From positions 1,240,001 through 1,304,000 of the forward strand of contig NZ_WUPT01000001.1 in NCBI RefSeq assembly GCF_009830125.1: DNA of 64,000 nt, written 5' to 3'. Below are positions 35,753-44,030 of the stretch, piece after piece (the first letter of the stretch is position 1; the number at the start of each line of letters is the position of its first letter). The translations under genes were made by a program, and so were the position numbers. The DNA comes from Kangsaoukella pontilimi. GTDB lineage: Bacteria; Pseudomonadota; Alphaproteobacteria; Rhodobacterales; Rhodobacteraceae. Under the pieces are notes generated by a model, which saw only the letters and a program-made list of their open reading frames with translations, was not told where the DNA came from and did not search any database.

Positions 35753-37021
35753 TTATCCGAACATGTCGGCGGTGATGCCGGCATACCAGCCTTCGGACTC
35801 CTCGTAGGTGGCTTTACGAAGCGCAGCATCCTCGCCCGTCTGGCTGACGAAGCCGCCGGTGCTGGAGATCTTGCCGTCCGCAGGCTCGTAATTGGCGCCA
35901 ACCTTCACCCCGTCATTCTCGGAAATCAGCGACCAGCAGGTGTTCGAGAACTTGGCCGGGAAAACGCGGGAATCGGTCAGGGCGCCGCGCACGGCGTTGG
36001 CACAGACCTTGGCCTGGCTGTTGGCTGAGAAGCCCGATTTGGGCATGTCGCCCTGCGCCGCTGCATCGCCCAGGACATAGACATCCGGATCGGCCTTCGT
36101 GGACATGTCTTCGGGGTTCACCGGCGCCCAGTTGCCGTCGGTGACGCCTGCCAGCTCAGCAATGCGTCCGGCCTTCTGTGCGGGAATGACATTGACGACA
36201 TCCGCCTGCTCGACCGACCCGTCGATATCCACCGTCATCGCCGCAGGGTCGACCGACACGTTGCCGCCCCCGAAATCGGGGCCGAGCCTGTCGATCATGC
36301 CGCCGTAGTATTTCTGCCAGCCCTCTTCGAAGAGGCCCTGTTTCGAGTACTTTTCCTTGGGGTCGGCAATCAGGATCTTGGCCGTCGGATTGATCTTGCT
36401 CAGCGTATGGGCGACCATCGAAATGCGCTCATACGGCCCCGGCGGGCAGCGATAGGGGTTCGGCGGCGCGACCATGACGAACAGACCGCCTTCGGGCATC
36501 GCCTGGATCTGCGCCTTGAGCAGCTCGGTCTGCGAGCCGCCCTTATAAGCATGCGGCATGGCGTTCTGCGCCGTGATATCCCAGCCGGGCACCGAACCAT
36601 CCACAAAGTCGATGCCGGGGCTCAGGATCAGCTTGTCGTAAGGAAGGCTATCGCCACCGGCCAGCGTGACCGTCTTGGTGTCCCGATCCACACCCACGGC
36701 CCAGTCATGGATGACGTTGATGCCGTAGTCGCTGGCGAGCGTACCATAGCTGTGGCCGAGATCGTCCATCTCCTTGAAGCCGCCAAGATAGAGGTTCGAG
36801 AAGAAGCAGGTGTAATAGGTCCGCGTTGGCTCGATCAGCGTGACGTCGATCGCGCCGTCACTGTCCTTGGCGATATAGCGGGCCGCCGTCGCGCCGCCGG
36901 CGCCACCGCCCACGACGATCACGCGGGGCTTGCCGTGCGCGCCAGCGTGAACCATGGGTGCTGCAAGTGTCGAGGCCGCGGCCGCGCCGGTACCTATGAA
37001 AAGTCGTCTGTTCAGCTTCAT
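35753..37021 (-). CDS. soxF: SoxF, flavoprotein of sulfide dehydrogenase (FccB-like)
   Basis: A 422-residue periplasmic flavoprotein with a twin-arginine type leader (LNRRLFIGTGAAAASTLAAP). FAD motif VIVVGGGAGGATAARYIAKD (residues about 34-53), the cysteine for covalent FAD in YYTCFFSNLYLGG (about 71), and the redox-active pair NPYRCPPGPYERI and FSNTCWSL (about 192 and 361) are all present, as in flavocytochrome c sulfide dehydrogenase. The C-terminal DEADMFG-like helix ends YAGITADMFG. It accepts electrons from sulfide and pairs with the diheme protein SoxE encoded 24 bases upstream. AGGGAGG precedes the ATG. Confidence 0.92.
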   Translation of the reverse strand: MKLNRRLFIGTGAAAASTLAAPMVHAGAHGKPRVIVVGGGAGGATAARYIAKDSDGAIDVTLIEPTRTYYTCFFSNLYLGGFKEMDDLGHSYGTLASDYGINVIHDWAVGVDRDTKTVTLAGGDSLPYDKLILSPGIDFVDGSVPGWDITAQNAMPHAYKGGSQTELLKAQIQAMPEGGLFVMVAPPNPYRCPPGPYERISMVAHTLSKINPTAKILIADPKEKYSKQGLFEEGWQKYYGGMIDRLGPDFGGGNVSVDPAAMTVDIDGSVEQADVVNVIPAQKAGRIAELAGVTDGNWAPVNPEDMSTKADPDVYVLGDAAAQGDMPKSGFSANSQAKVCANAVRGALTDSRVFPAKFSNTCWSLISENDGVKVGANYEPADGKISSTGGFVSQTGEDAALRKATYEESEGWYAGITADMFG

Positions 37022-37045
37022 GATATCCTCCCTAAAATTTTGTTT

Positions 37046-37759
37046 TTATTGACTTTCTATCTTCGCAAAATACGCGGCGAGCGCCGCGATCTCTTCGTCG
37101 CTCAATCGTCCTGCGACCATGTTCATCACCGGATGCTCGCGCACCTTCGCCTTGTAGGCGTGCATGGCGATGACGAAATCCTCTTCCGGCCAAAGCACGA
37201 TCGACGGGATGCCCGCATCCTGCCCGTCAACGCGGTGGCAGGTGGTGCATTCGCTGGACAGGTACTCGCCGTATTCCGGGTCGCCCACGAGGGCGAGGAT
37301 GTCGGGCGCGACCTCGTGATCGGTCGCCATCGCCGTTGGATCGGCCTCGGGGATATTGGCGGGCGAATCCGAGTATTGGCGCAGGTAGGCGATCAGGTCG
37401 GCGCGTTCGCCCTCATCGGAAATGCCGCGAAAGCTCATGCGCGTGCCGGGGACCAGCTGCTTGGGATTTTCCAGAAAGGCGTCAAGCTCGTCGATATGCC
37501 ACTCAAGCCCCTTGGCCCCGGCCCGCTGAAAAGCGTTGGAATAGCGGAACCCGTCGACGGTGGCCGCCTGACGGCCAAAGATGCCATTCAACTGCGGCCC
37601 GACCCTGTTCCGCGCCGAGGGTCCGACCTGATGGCAGCCCGAGCACCGACCGAACACCGCCTCGCCCGCTGCCGCATCTCCGAATTCCTGTGCCGAGGCA
37701 GGCAGAGCCGCGGCGAGAAACGCCGCGACGCCGTATTTGAGAAACCCTGACCTCATCAC
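37046..37759 (-). CDS. soxE: SoxE, diheme c-type cytochrome
   Basis: 237 residues with a signal peptide (LKYGVAAFLAAALPASAQ). Two CxxCH sites: CSGCHQVG near residue 39 and CTTCHRVDG near residue 175, so it is a periplasmic diheme cytochrome and the likely electron acceptor of SoxF. The first heme domain is strikingly like the C-terminal domain of SoxD just upstream (shared ARNR-GPQLNG--GR and DGFRYS-AF). The start overlaps the soxD stop by 4 bases. Confidence 0.9.
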   Translation of the reverse strand: MMRSGFLKYGVAAFLAAALPASAQEFGDAAAGEAVFGRCSGCHQVGPSARNRVGPQLNGIFGRQAATVDGFRYSNAFQRAGAKGLEWHIDELDAFLENPKQLVPGTRMSFRGISDEGERADLIAYLRQYSDSPANIPEADPTAMATDHEVAPDILALVGDPEYGEYLSSECTTCHRVDGQDAGIPSIVLWPEEDFVIAMHAYKAKVREHPVMNMVAGRLSDEEIAALAAYFAKIESQ

Positions 37760-39231
37760 CCGTCGAAAGACTTGAGATAGGCGATGATGGCCTCGACCTC
37801 TGCCGGGTCATTGAGGCCGCGGAAGGACATCTTGGTGCCCTCAAGGTAGCCGCGCGGGTCTTCCAGGAAGCCGGCCAATGTCTCGTCATTCCAGACCATG
37901 CCCTCGTCATGGGCGGTCTCGAACGCGCCCGAATACCGGAACCCGTCCAGCCCGCCGACGGCGCGGCCCACAACCCCGTTCAGCTGCGGCCCCGAGCGAT
38001 TCCGCGCCCCGTCGCCCACCTGGTGGCAGGACGAGCATTTGCGGAAGACGTTCTCGCCCATGGCCACAAGCTGAGGATCGGGCCCGGCGTCTGAAGCTGC
38101 ATCGGCTTCGGCAGCGGGTGCCGCGCCATCCGCGCTTGCCACTTCGGTCCCGGCGCTCTCTTCGGCCTCGACAGGTTCGTCCTGCATGACGCCGCCCGGC
38201 CCCATAAAGACCGACCCCGCGACGCGTTCCTTGCCCCATTCGGTGCCGCCAAGGCGAGCAAGCTGCTCTTCCATAAAGCTTTCGGCCATGCTGCCATCGT
38301 CGGCGGGCGTCACGCCCACCTCGGTCGAGCGGCGAGTGATTTCGACCGGCCCGTCCTTGCAGTTCTCCATGCAAGGCTCGCCCGACCACATCGTGTATTC
38401 CACCGCCGGGCGATCATCCACGATGAAACCGTCGGTGTTGTACATCTCCACCTCGGTGAAGTTCTCGTTCGAAAGCGTGAAGTCGTCCTCCACGAGATTG
38501 TTCGAGTAGAGAATATAGGCGGTGATCGCGTAGACCTCGTCATCGGTCAGCGTCCCGGCATTGCCGAAGGGCATCGAGCGATGGACGTAATCCCAGACGG
38601 TCGAGAGATAGGGCCAGTAGGACCCCACGGTCTTGACCGGATCACGGTCGTCCAGCGTGTCGAACCCGCCAGCCAGAACCGGCCATGCGTCGCGGCCTTC
38701 GGCAAAGTCGCCGTGGCAGGAGGCGCATTTCTCCGAGAAAACCTCGTCACCGGTCCAGACGTCGCCCGACCCCACGGGCAGACCGCGGCCGTCCGGCAGG
38801 ACGTCCACATCCCAGGCGGCAAGCTCTTCGGGATGCGCTTCGCGGCCAAGACCGAAGCCACCGGTCCGCGCCTGTGTCGAAGCCGCCGCGGCAGTGACTG
38901 CGGGCAGGTTCTCGGCGGCTGCGCCGGCTGCGGCCTTCACCGCTTCAAGCTGTGCGGAAAGCGTGGCGATCTGGCTCTCGGCCGCTGCCTGAGCTTCAGA
39001 GAGCTGCGTCTCCGACGACGCCTGCAACTCGGCCAGAGCCGCTTCCAGATCGGTAACGCGCGCGGCCTGCTCGCTTACTGCGGCACGTTCGGCGGCGAAA
39101 CTGGCCTCCAGCGTTTCGATCCGGTCCTTGCCGTAATTCGTTGTCGCCAACCCGTAGGCCACGCCTAGCACAAGCGCGGCGCCGCCGACGGCTGGGATCA
39201 TGATGCTTTTGGTGTCAGGAGACTTCGACAT
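37756..39231 (-). CDS. soxD: SoxD, diheme cytochrome subunit of sulfur dehydrogenase
   Basis: 491 residues. Residues about 11-30 form a membrane or signal anchor (MIPAVGGAALVLGVAYGLAT), and 35-105 an alanine-rich coiled coil (RIETLEASFAAERAAVSEQ...). A class-I heme domain follows with CASCHGDFAEG (about 181), then an Ala/Glu/Asp-rich linker (about 340-380) and a second cytochrome domain with CSSCHQVGDG (about 399). SoxCD is the sulfane dehydrogenase that lets the Sox system oxidise thiosulfate completely without sulfur globules. The ATG at 39231 overlaps soxC by 17 bases. The N-terminal coiled coil should hold SoxCD subunits together. Confidence 0.9.
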   Translation of the reverse strand: MSKSPDTKSIMIPAVGGAALVLGVAYGLATTNYGKDRIETLEASFAAERAAVSEQAARVTDLEAALAELQASSETQLSEAQAAAESQIATLSAQLEAVKAAAGAAAENLPAVTAAAASTQARTGGFGLGREAHPEELAAWDVDVLPDGRGLPVGSGDVWTGDEVFSEKCASCHGDFAEGRDAWPVLAGGFDTLDDRDPVKTVGSYWPYLSTVWDYVHRSMPFGNAGTLTDDEVYAITAYILYSNNLVEDDFTLSNENFTEVEMYNTDGFIVDDRPAVEYTMWSGEPCMENCKDGPVEITRRSTEVGVTPADDGSMAESFMEEQLARLGGTEWGKERVAGSVFMGPGGVMQDEPVEAEESAGTEVASADGAAPAAEADAASDAGPDPQLVAMGENVFRKCSSCHQVGDGARNRSGPQLNGVVGRAVGGLDGFRYSGAFETAHDEGMVWNDETLAGFLEDPRGYLEGTKMSFRGLNDPAEVEAIIAYLKSFDG

Positions 39232-40483
39232 TCTCGGCCTTCCCATCGGGCGCAATCGCCCACGTCTGAATGCAGTTGTTGTGATAGACCGAGTTCTCGC
39301 CCCGCACTTCGCGAAGTTCGTCCTTGGTCGGCTGAACGTAGCCGGTCTCGTCCATCGCGCGCGATTGGAGGAGCCACGGCTCGCCGTTCCACTCGGTGTC
39401 GAGGTAGAACCGCGTGAGCGCCTTGGTGTCGCCCTGGCGGCCAAGGCGCGCGGTCTCCCAAGTCATGCCGCCGTCCTTCGAGATGTCGACCCGCGTGATC
39501 TTGCCATGGCCCGACCATGCGAGGCCGGTGATAACCAGCGGGCCATTGCCATGGGTAATCGGCTGCTGCGGGCTGGGCGAGGTAATGACAGACTTGGCGT
39601 CCATGACCCATGTCCATTTCCGCGCTGTGCCGTCGGCCAGAACATCGGTGTATTTCGACGTCTCCTCGCGGCTCTGGACGGCGGCATCGGTGACCTCAAT
39701 CCGGCGCAGCCACTTGACCCACATGTTGCCTTCCCAGCCGGGAACGACCAGTCGGACAGGATACCCGTGCTCTTTCCGAAGCGCCTCGCCATTGGCCTTG
39801 AAGGCCACCAGCACATCGTCGAGCGCCTTTTCCATCGGGATCGAACGCCCATTGGACGAGGCATCGGCACCTTCGACATAGACCCATTTGTCGGACAGAT
39901 CGCCCGCCGCGCCAAGACCGGCCTCGTTTAGAAGCGTGCGCAGCGAAACGCCCGTATATTCCATGTTGTGGATCATGCCGTGGGTGAACTGCACACCATT
40001 CAACTGCGCACCCGCCCATTCCATGCCGGTATTCGCCGCGCATTCGCAGAAATAGACATGGTTCTCGCGGGGGAAGCGTTCGAGGTCCTCATAGGTGAAG
40101 ACCAGCGGCGTATCGACCAGACCGTTGATCATCAGTCGGTAGTCTTCCTTGGCCAGCTCGATCGCGCCCGAGTGGTGACGCTCGAACGCGCAGCCCTGCG
40201 GGGTGATCGTGCCGTCAAGCGCATGGATCGGCGTGAAGTTGATCGAGCTGATCGGATCGGCGGTCAGCCAGGGCACGTTCCGCCGGATCACATCCGCTTC
40301 GAAGCGGATCGGAAGGCCGTAGGGCGTCGCGTCGACCGGGTCGCCCGTGTAAATCGCCCAATCCTGCGTTTCGGTGATCAGCGGGTCCGGCCCGTCCTGG
40401 GCCAGAGCCGCGCCCGCCGCTGCGGAAACGCCGGTGGCAAATCCCGAGCGCAAAAGCGCCCGGCGCGAAAGTGTTGCTTTCAT
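39215..40483 (-). CDS. soxC: SoxC, molybdenum subunit of sulfur (sulfane) dehydrogenase
   Basis: A 422-residue sulfite-oxidase-fold protein with a Tat signal (LSRRALLRSGFATGVSAAAG) required for a folded Mo cofactor. The Mo-ligating Cys lies in HVYFCECAANTGMEW (about residue 146). Moco-binding blocks LRTLLNEAGL, RLVVPGWEGNMWVKWLR and the dimerisation domain (about 290-410, DAKSVITSPSP, ITGLAWSGHGKITRVDIS) follow. Together with SoxD it removes six electrons from the SoxY-bound sulfane sulfur. The start at 40483 has a GGAGG site; a GTG 24 bases upstream is less likely. Confidence 0.93.
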   Translation of the reverse strand: MKATLSRRALLRSGFATGVSAAAGAALAQDGPDPLITETQDWAIYTGDPVDATPYGLPIRFEADVIRRNVPWLTADPISSINFTPIHALDGTITPQGCAFERHHSGAIELAKEDYRLMINGLVDTPLVFTYEDLERFPRENHVYFCECAANTGMEWAGAQLNGVQFTHGMIHNMEYTGVSLRTLLNEAGLGAAGDLSDKWVYVEGADASSNGRSIPMEKALDDVLVAFKANGEALRKEHGYPVRLVVPGWEGNMWVKWLRRIEVTDAAVQSREETSKYTDVLADGTARKWTWVMDAKSVITSPSPQQPITHGNGPLVITGLAWSGHGKITRVDISKDGGMTWETARLGRQGDTKALTRFYLDTEWNGEPWLLQSRAMDETGYVQPTKDELREVRGENSVYHNNCIQTWAIAPDGKAENVEVS

Positions 40484-40565
40484 CTCCAACCTCCGTTGGT
40501 CTTCCACTTGAGCGACCGTCAGGAACGCTCGGACGTCATCGGTTCAGAATTCGCGGGGCGCTCTC

Positions 40566-42263
40566 TCAGAGACCCACGACTTCGACATCGTTGTTCTCGG
40601 ACACGGTGACGGTGCCCATGTTCCGGATATGCGCCTCGACCACGTCCCAGATGGGCGGGCCTTCGGTGCCTTCGTTGACGCTGGCCCAGCCGGCGACGAC
40701 GTAGCTGCGGGCCGGGTCGATGGCCTCGCCCGTCTTGAGAAGCGTCATGTCGCTGATCCGTTCGCCCTGCGGCTTCGAGATGTCGATCCGGTAGCCAAGG
40801 CCGCCGGTCCGCACCATGTCCCCGCCCTGCTGGTAGTAGGGGTCGGGGTTGAAGATGTTGTCGGCCACGTCCTCCAGAACGATCTTCAGGAAATCTCCGG
40901 TCATCTCGGTGCGGTAGGCTTCGGGATAGGTCATCGAGGTGACGTTCCAGATATCCTCGCGGGTGATGTCCTGCCCGGGCACCAGCGACGGCCCCCAGCG
41001 GACGCCGGGGCTGAGCGCGATCTCGGCATCGCGCTGGTCGAGAAGCGCGTCGCAGATCAGATCGTCCCAGGTGCCATTGAAGTTACCGCGGCGATAGAGC
41101 GTGCCATCGGTCTGGCCGATCACCTCGGACAGGGTGTCCATGTGCGGCGCGCGTTCGGCTTCGATCACGGCGGCGACTTCGGCGTCCGGCTCGATCACAT
41201 CCGAGAAGATCGGGATCAGCTTGTGACGGAAGCCCATCATCCGACCGCTCTGGATGTCCAGATCGACGCGGCTCACGAATTTCCCGTTCGAGCCCGACGG
41301 CACGATAATCGTCTCGCCCACAAGAACCGGCTCGGGCAGCGCATCATGGGTGTGTCCCGAAAGAATGACGTCGATGCCGCTGACGATACTCGCCATCTTC
41401 TTGTCCACGTCGAAGCCGTTGTGACTGAGGCAGACGACGCAATCCGCGCCCTCTGCCCGGACCTGATCGACGATCTCCTGCATGTGCTCGTCGCGGATAC
41501 CGAAGGAGTACTCCGGGAACATCCATCCGGGGTTGGCGATCGGCATATAAGGGAATGCCTGCCCGATCACGGCGATGTTCACGCCGCCCCGCTCGAAGAA
41601 CTGGTAGGGGGGGAACATTTCGGCCGGCTCGTCCCATTCGGCGTCGAAGATGTTCTGACCGAGCGCGGCGAAGGGAAGGCTCTCGACAAGCTCATGTACC
41701 CGGTCGCTGCCGAGCGTGAACTCCCAGTGCATCGTCATCGCGTCGGGCCTGAGCGCGTTCATCACGTTAACCATGTCCTGACCCTGACTGTGATAGCAGG
41801 TGTAGGATCCGTGCCAGGTATCGCCGCCGTCGAGCAAGAGCGCGTCGGGCCGATCGGCGCGGATGGCGTTGATCACGGTGGCGACCCGATCAAGCCCGCC
41901 CATACGGCCATAGCCCTGAGCCAGAGCGGCGAAATCGCCCGAAGACAGGGCATAATGCGAGGGGCTGCCGTCCTCGATCCCGTAGAAGCGACGGAAATCG
42001 GCGCCGGTGATATGCGGCACGGCACCCTTGTTCGGGCCGACCCCGATATTCACCGAAGGCTCACGGAAATAGATCGGAACCATCTGCGCGTGAATGTCGG
42101 TCACATGGATCAGCGAGACATTCCCGAACGTGTCGAACTGCAGAAGCTGGTCCTGCGTCAGGCGCTGCTGCGCCGCGAGCCGTGCCCAGTTGCCGAAGCC
42201 GGAACCGCCGACGATTGCCGCCGCCGCCATGGATGCCTGTAGAAAGTCGCGCCGCGAGATCAT
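40566..42263 (-). CDS. soxB: SoxB, thiosulfohydrolase
   Basis: 565 residues of the 5'-nucleotidase-like metallophosphoesterase family. It has a Tat signal ISRRDFLQASMAAAAIVGGS. Dimanganese ligands are in HVTDIHAQM (about 71-79), DGGDTWHGSYT (about 150), SHNGFDVDKK (about 288) and SGHTHDALP (about 308). SoxB hydrolyses sulfate from the SoxY cysteine-S-sulfate. It heads the soxBCDEF-DUF302-hemA unit with its own ATTC-N8-GAAT site 17 bases upstream and a terminator-like hairpin separating it from soxA. AGGTG lies before the ATG. Confidence 0.95.
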   Translation of the reverse strand: MISRRDFLQASMAAAAIVGGSGFGNWARLAAQQRLTQDQLLQFDTFGNVSLIHVTDIHAQMVPIYFREPSVNIGVGPNKGAVPHITGADFRRFYGIEDGSPSHYALSSGDFAALAQGYGRMGGLDRVATVINAIRADRPDALLLDGGDTWHGSYTCYHSQGQDMVNVMNALRPDAMTMHWEFTLGSDRVHELVESLPFAALGQNIFDAEWDEPAEMFPPYQFFERGGVNIAVIGQAFPYMPIANPGWMFPEYSFGIRDEHMQEIVDQVRAEGADCVVCLSHNGFDVDKKMASIVSGIDVILSGHTHDALPEPVLVGETIIVPSGSNGKFVSRVDLDIQSGRMMGFRHKLIPIFSDVIEPDAEVAAVIEAERAPHMDTLSEVIGQTDGTLYRRGNFNGTWDDLICDALLDQRDAEIALSPGVRWGPSLVPGQDITREDIWNVTSMTYPEAYRTEMTGDFLKIVLEDVADNIFNPDPYYQQGGDMVRTGGLGYRIDISKPQGERISDMTLLKTGEAIDPARSYVVAGWASVNEGTEGPPIWDVVEAHIRNMGTVTVSENNDVEVVGL

Positions 42264-42279
42264 GTTATCACCTACTCAC

Positions 42280-42295
42280 ATTCGCATTCATGAAT
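42280..42295. promoter_or_regulatory. Probable SoxR operator (ATTC-N8-GAAT) at soxB
   Basis: ATTC at 42280-42283, eight bases, GAAT at 42292-42295, just upstream of the soxB ribosome site. It also contains the nested palindrome ATTCATGAAT (42286-42295). Same motif as at soxG and soxX. Confidence 0.65.
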
Positions 42296-42309
42296 TCGTT
42301 TGAACGGAA

Positions 42310-42339
42310 ACGGCCCGCCCCAGTAAAGGAGCGGGCCGT
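42310..42339 (-). terminator. Terminator-like hairpin between soxA and soxB
   Basis: Perfect 9-base-pair arms ACGGCCCGC (42310-42318) and GCGGGCCGT (42331-42339) with a 12-base loop, 8 bases after the soxA stop. On the minus strand the stem is followed by TTTCCGTTC, a short T-rich run. It would end or dampen the soxXYZA transcript ahead of the soxB operator. Confidence 0.6.
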
Positions 42340-42347
42340 CAAAGCGG

Positions 42348-43199
42348 TTACTGGCGGACCGCCGGTGTCTCGATCGAAAGTCCGTTACCGCGCGAAGCGA
42401 CATAGAGCTCAAGCGCGCGGAATTCGTCCGAACCCTCGGCAAACGTCTCGGCCCGCGTGTCCCGGATACAGCCGCGGAAGCGGTTGTGCTTCGAAATCAG
42501 CTGGGCCTGCTTCAGGCGATAGACCGGGAAACCGTTGGTCTGCCCCTGGCTCAGGTGGTCGGCACGGATCATGTTGCCATAGTTCTGTTCATGGCAGTTC
42601 GCGCAGGACAGTTCGAGCTGACCGTAGCGCGTGTAGTACATTTCCTTGCCCTGCTCCCAGAACGGCGCAGCGTCGCCGTCGATCTTCACATCGACAGGCA
42701 TCCCGCGGGACTGCAGGCCGATGAGGGCGACCATGCCCTGCATATCCTGGCCCGACCATTTCCACGGCTCGGCGCCCATCACCTCGGCCCTGTGTCCGTT
42801 GATGATGTCTTCCAACACTACGAGCTTGCCGTCCTCGACGCGCGGCAGAGATGCCGTCAGCCCAGCAAATTCCTCGGGACCTTCGTGGCAGGACGCACAG
42901 GACTTGCCCTCGCTTCCGTCAACCGTGTTGAAATAGTCGATGGCTTTGTCGACGGTCAGCATCGCCGGGTTATCGAAATCGTCAAGCTGAAGAGCCTGCG
43001 TTTCGTCCGTCCGGAAACGCCAGCCTGAATAGATGGTGTCGCCGACAGCCCCGTCGAGATGCTCGGGCGCAGCCGTCTCGGTGACCATTTCGAGTTCACC
43101 GTTGATCACGAGGCTGTCGCTGTCGGGTCCGGCGACGGCAGGCGCCGCCAGAAGGCCCATTATGCTAGCTGTGACTGATAGTGCCTTGATATTTTTCAT
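42348..43199 (-). CDS. soxA: SoxA, diheme cytochrome of the SoxAX thiosulfate-binding enzyme
   Basis: 283 residues with a signal peptide (MKNIKALSVTASIMGLLAAP, cleavage after AVA near 23). Heme 1 is at CASCH (101-105), heme 2 at CANCH (199-203). Cys244 in RGCIRDTRAE is the persulfide-modified axial ligand of the active heme. So this is the diheme form of SoxA; some species have lost heme 1. SoxAX links thiosulfate oxidatively to SoxY. It is encoded 23 bases after soxZ. Confidence 0.94.
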   Translation of the reverse strand: MKNIKALSVTASIMGLLAAPAVAGPDSDSLVINGELEMVTETAAPEHLDGAVGDTIYSGWRFRTDETQALQLDDFDNPAMLTVDKAIDYFNTVDGSEGKSCASCHEGPEEFAGLTASLPRVEDGKLVVLEDIINGHRAEVMGAEPWKWSGQDMQGMVALIGLQSRGMPVDVKIDGDAAPFWEQGKEMYYTRYGQLELSCANCHEQNYGNMIRADHLSQGQTNGFPVYRLKQAQLISKHNRFRGCIRDTRAETFAEGSDEFRALELYVASRGNGLSIETPAVRQ

Positions 43200-43222
43200 G
43201 TATTCCCTCCCTGAGGCACTGA

Positions 43223-43552
43223 TCAGCTGGTTTCGACCGACTTGGTCTCGGTGTAGACCGAGCCGTCGTCATCGTACCATGTGAACGTGAATTCACCGCT
43301 TTCCGGTACGGTCGCCTCGAACTCGAAATACGGGTTCGTCGAGATCGCCGGCTCAAGCGTCACGTCAACGACGTTCTGCCCGTTAAAGTCAGCCGTGAAC
43401 CGGTTGATGATCGAGCGCGGGATGACGTTGCCGTCGCTGTCCTTGCGCTGACCCGATTCCATCTGGTGGCTGATGAGCGTCTTGATGACGATGGCTTCGC
43501 CTGCAGCGGCCTTGCTCGGCACCTTGACGCGGGGTTTGACTCCGTCTGCCAT
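43223..43552 (-). CDS. soxZ: SoxZ, scaffold partner of SoxY
   Basis: A 109-residue immunoglobulin-like beta-sandwich: VKVPSKAAAGEAIVIKTLIS, HQMESGQRKDSDGNVIPRSI, TADFNGQNVVDVTLEPAIST and GEFTFTWYDDDGSVYTETK match the SoxZ family over its whole length. It has no signal peptide and is exported as a complex with SoxY. It binds SoxY so that the swinging-arm cysteine can visit SoxAX, SoxB and SoxCD. Confidence 0.94.
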   Translation of the reverse strand: MADGVKPRVKVPSKAAAGEAIVIKTLISHQMESGQRKDSDGNVIPRSIINRFTADFNGQNVVDVTLEPAISTNPYFEFEATVPESGEFTFTWYDDDGSVYTETKSVETS

Positions 43553-43575
43553 TTGTCTGGTTCCTTTCCCTTAAC

Positions 43576-43998
43576 TCAGCCGCCGCAGCCGCCGATGGTA
43601 ACCTTGACTTCGTTTGCCGTGCGCACGAACGATCCGTCCGCCATCTTCGCGACCGCGATCACGTCCTGCGTGCCGGCAAGCCGGATGCGGGTCGAAGCGC
43701 TTTGCGAGGCGGCGAGCGGGCCGAAGTTGAACGTGGCTACGTCCGGGTTCGGGTTGCCTGCCGCAAGGATCATGATCGACACGGCGCCAGGCGCCGACAC
43801 TTCGATCGGCACGGTGTTGCCGTTCTCTGCGATCTCGGGTGTGTTCAGCGTGATGCCATCCGAGCCGACATCTGCGCCACCCGTGAAGGCCGCCACGGCG
43901 TCATCCACCGAAGCGAGAGCCGGCAGCGGCAGCACCGTTGCAACGGCGGCACCGAAACCGGCGAAGATGGTTTCGCGTCTTGTAAGCTTCATTGCCAT
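43576..43998 (-). CDS. soxY: SoxY, carrier protein with GGCGG swinging arm
   Basis: 140 residues. The Tat signal KLTRRETIFAGFGAAVATVL exports the SoxYZ complex. The mature part (DDAVAAFTGGADVGSDGITL ... VAKMADGSFVRTANEVKV) ends in IGGCGG, with Cys138 as the sulfur attachment point. All pathway intermediates stay bound here. 23 bases before soxZ, 32 after soxX. Confidence 0.95.
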   Translation of the reverse strand: MAMKLTRRETIFAGFGAAVATVLPLPALASVDDAVAAFTGGADVGSDGITLNTPEIAENGNTVPIEVSAPGAVSIMILAAGNPNPDVATFNFGPLAASQSASTRIRLAGTQDVIAVAKMADGSFVRTANEVKVTIGGCGG

Positions 43999-44030
43999 TT
44001 CTCCTGTTCGTCTCTCGGCCGCAGGGCCGA

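Noticed and set aside
37756-38200. SoxD C-terminal part as a separate cytochrome gene
   Set aside because: The frame is continuous through an Ala/Glu linker and there is no internal start with a ribosome site, so it is a domain of SoxD.
40629-42242. Long plus-strand frame opposite soxB
   Set aside because: soxB shows complete active-site motifs on the other strand; the frame is a high-GC third-position artefact.
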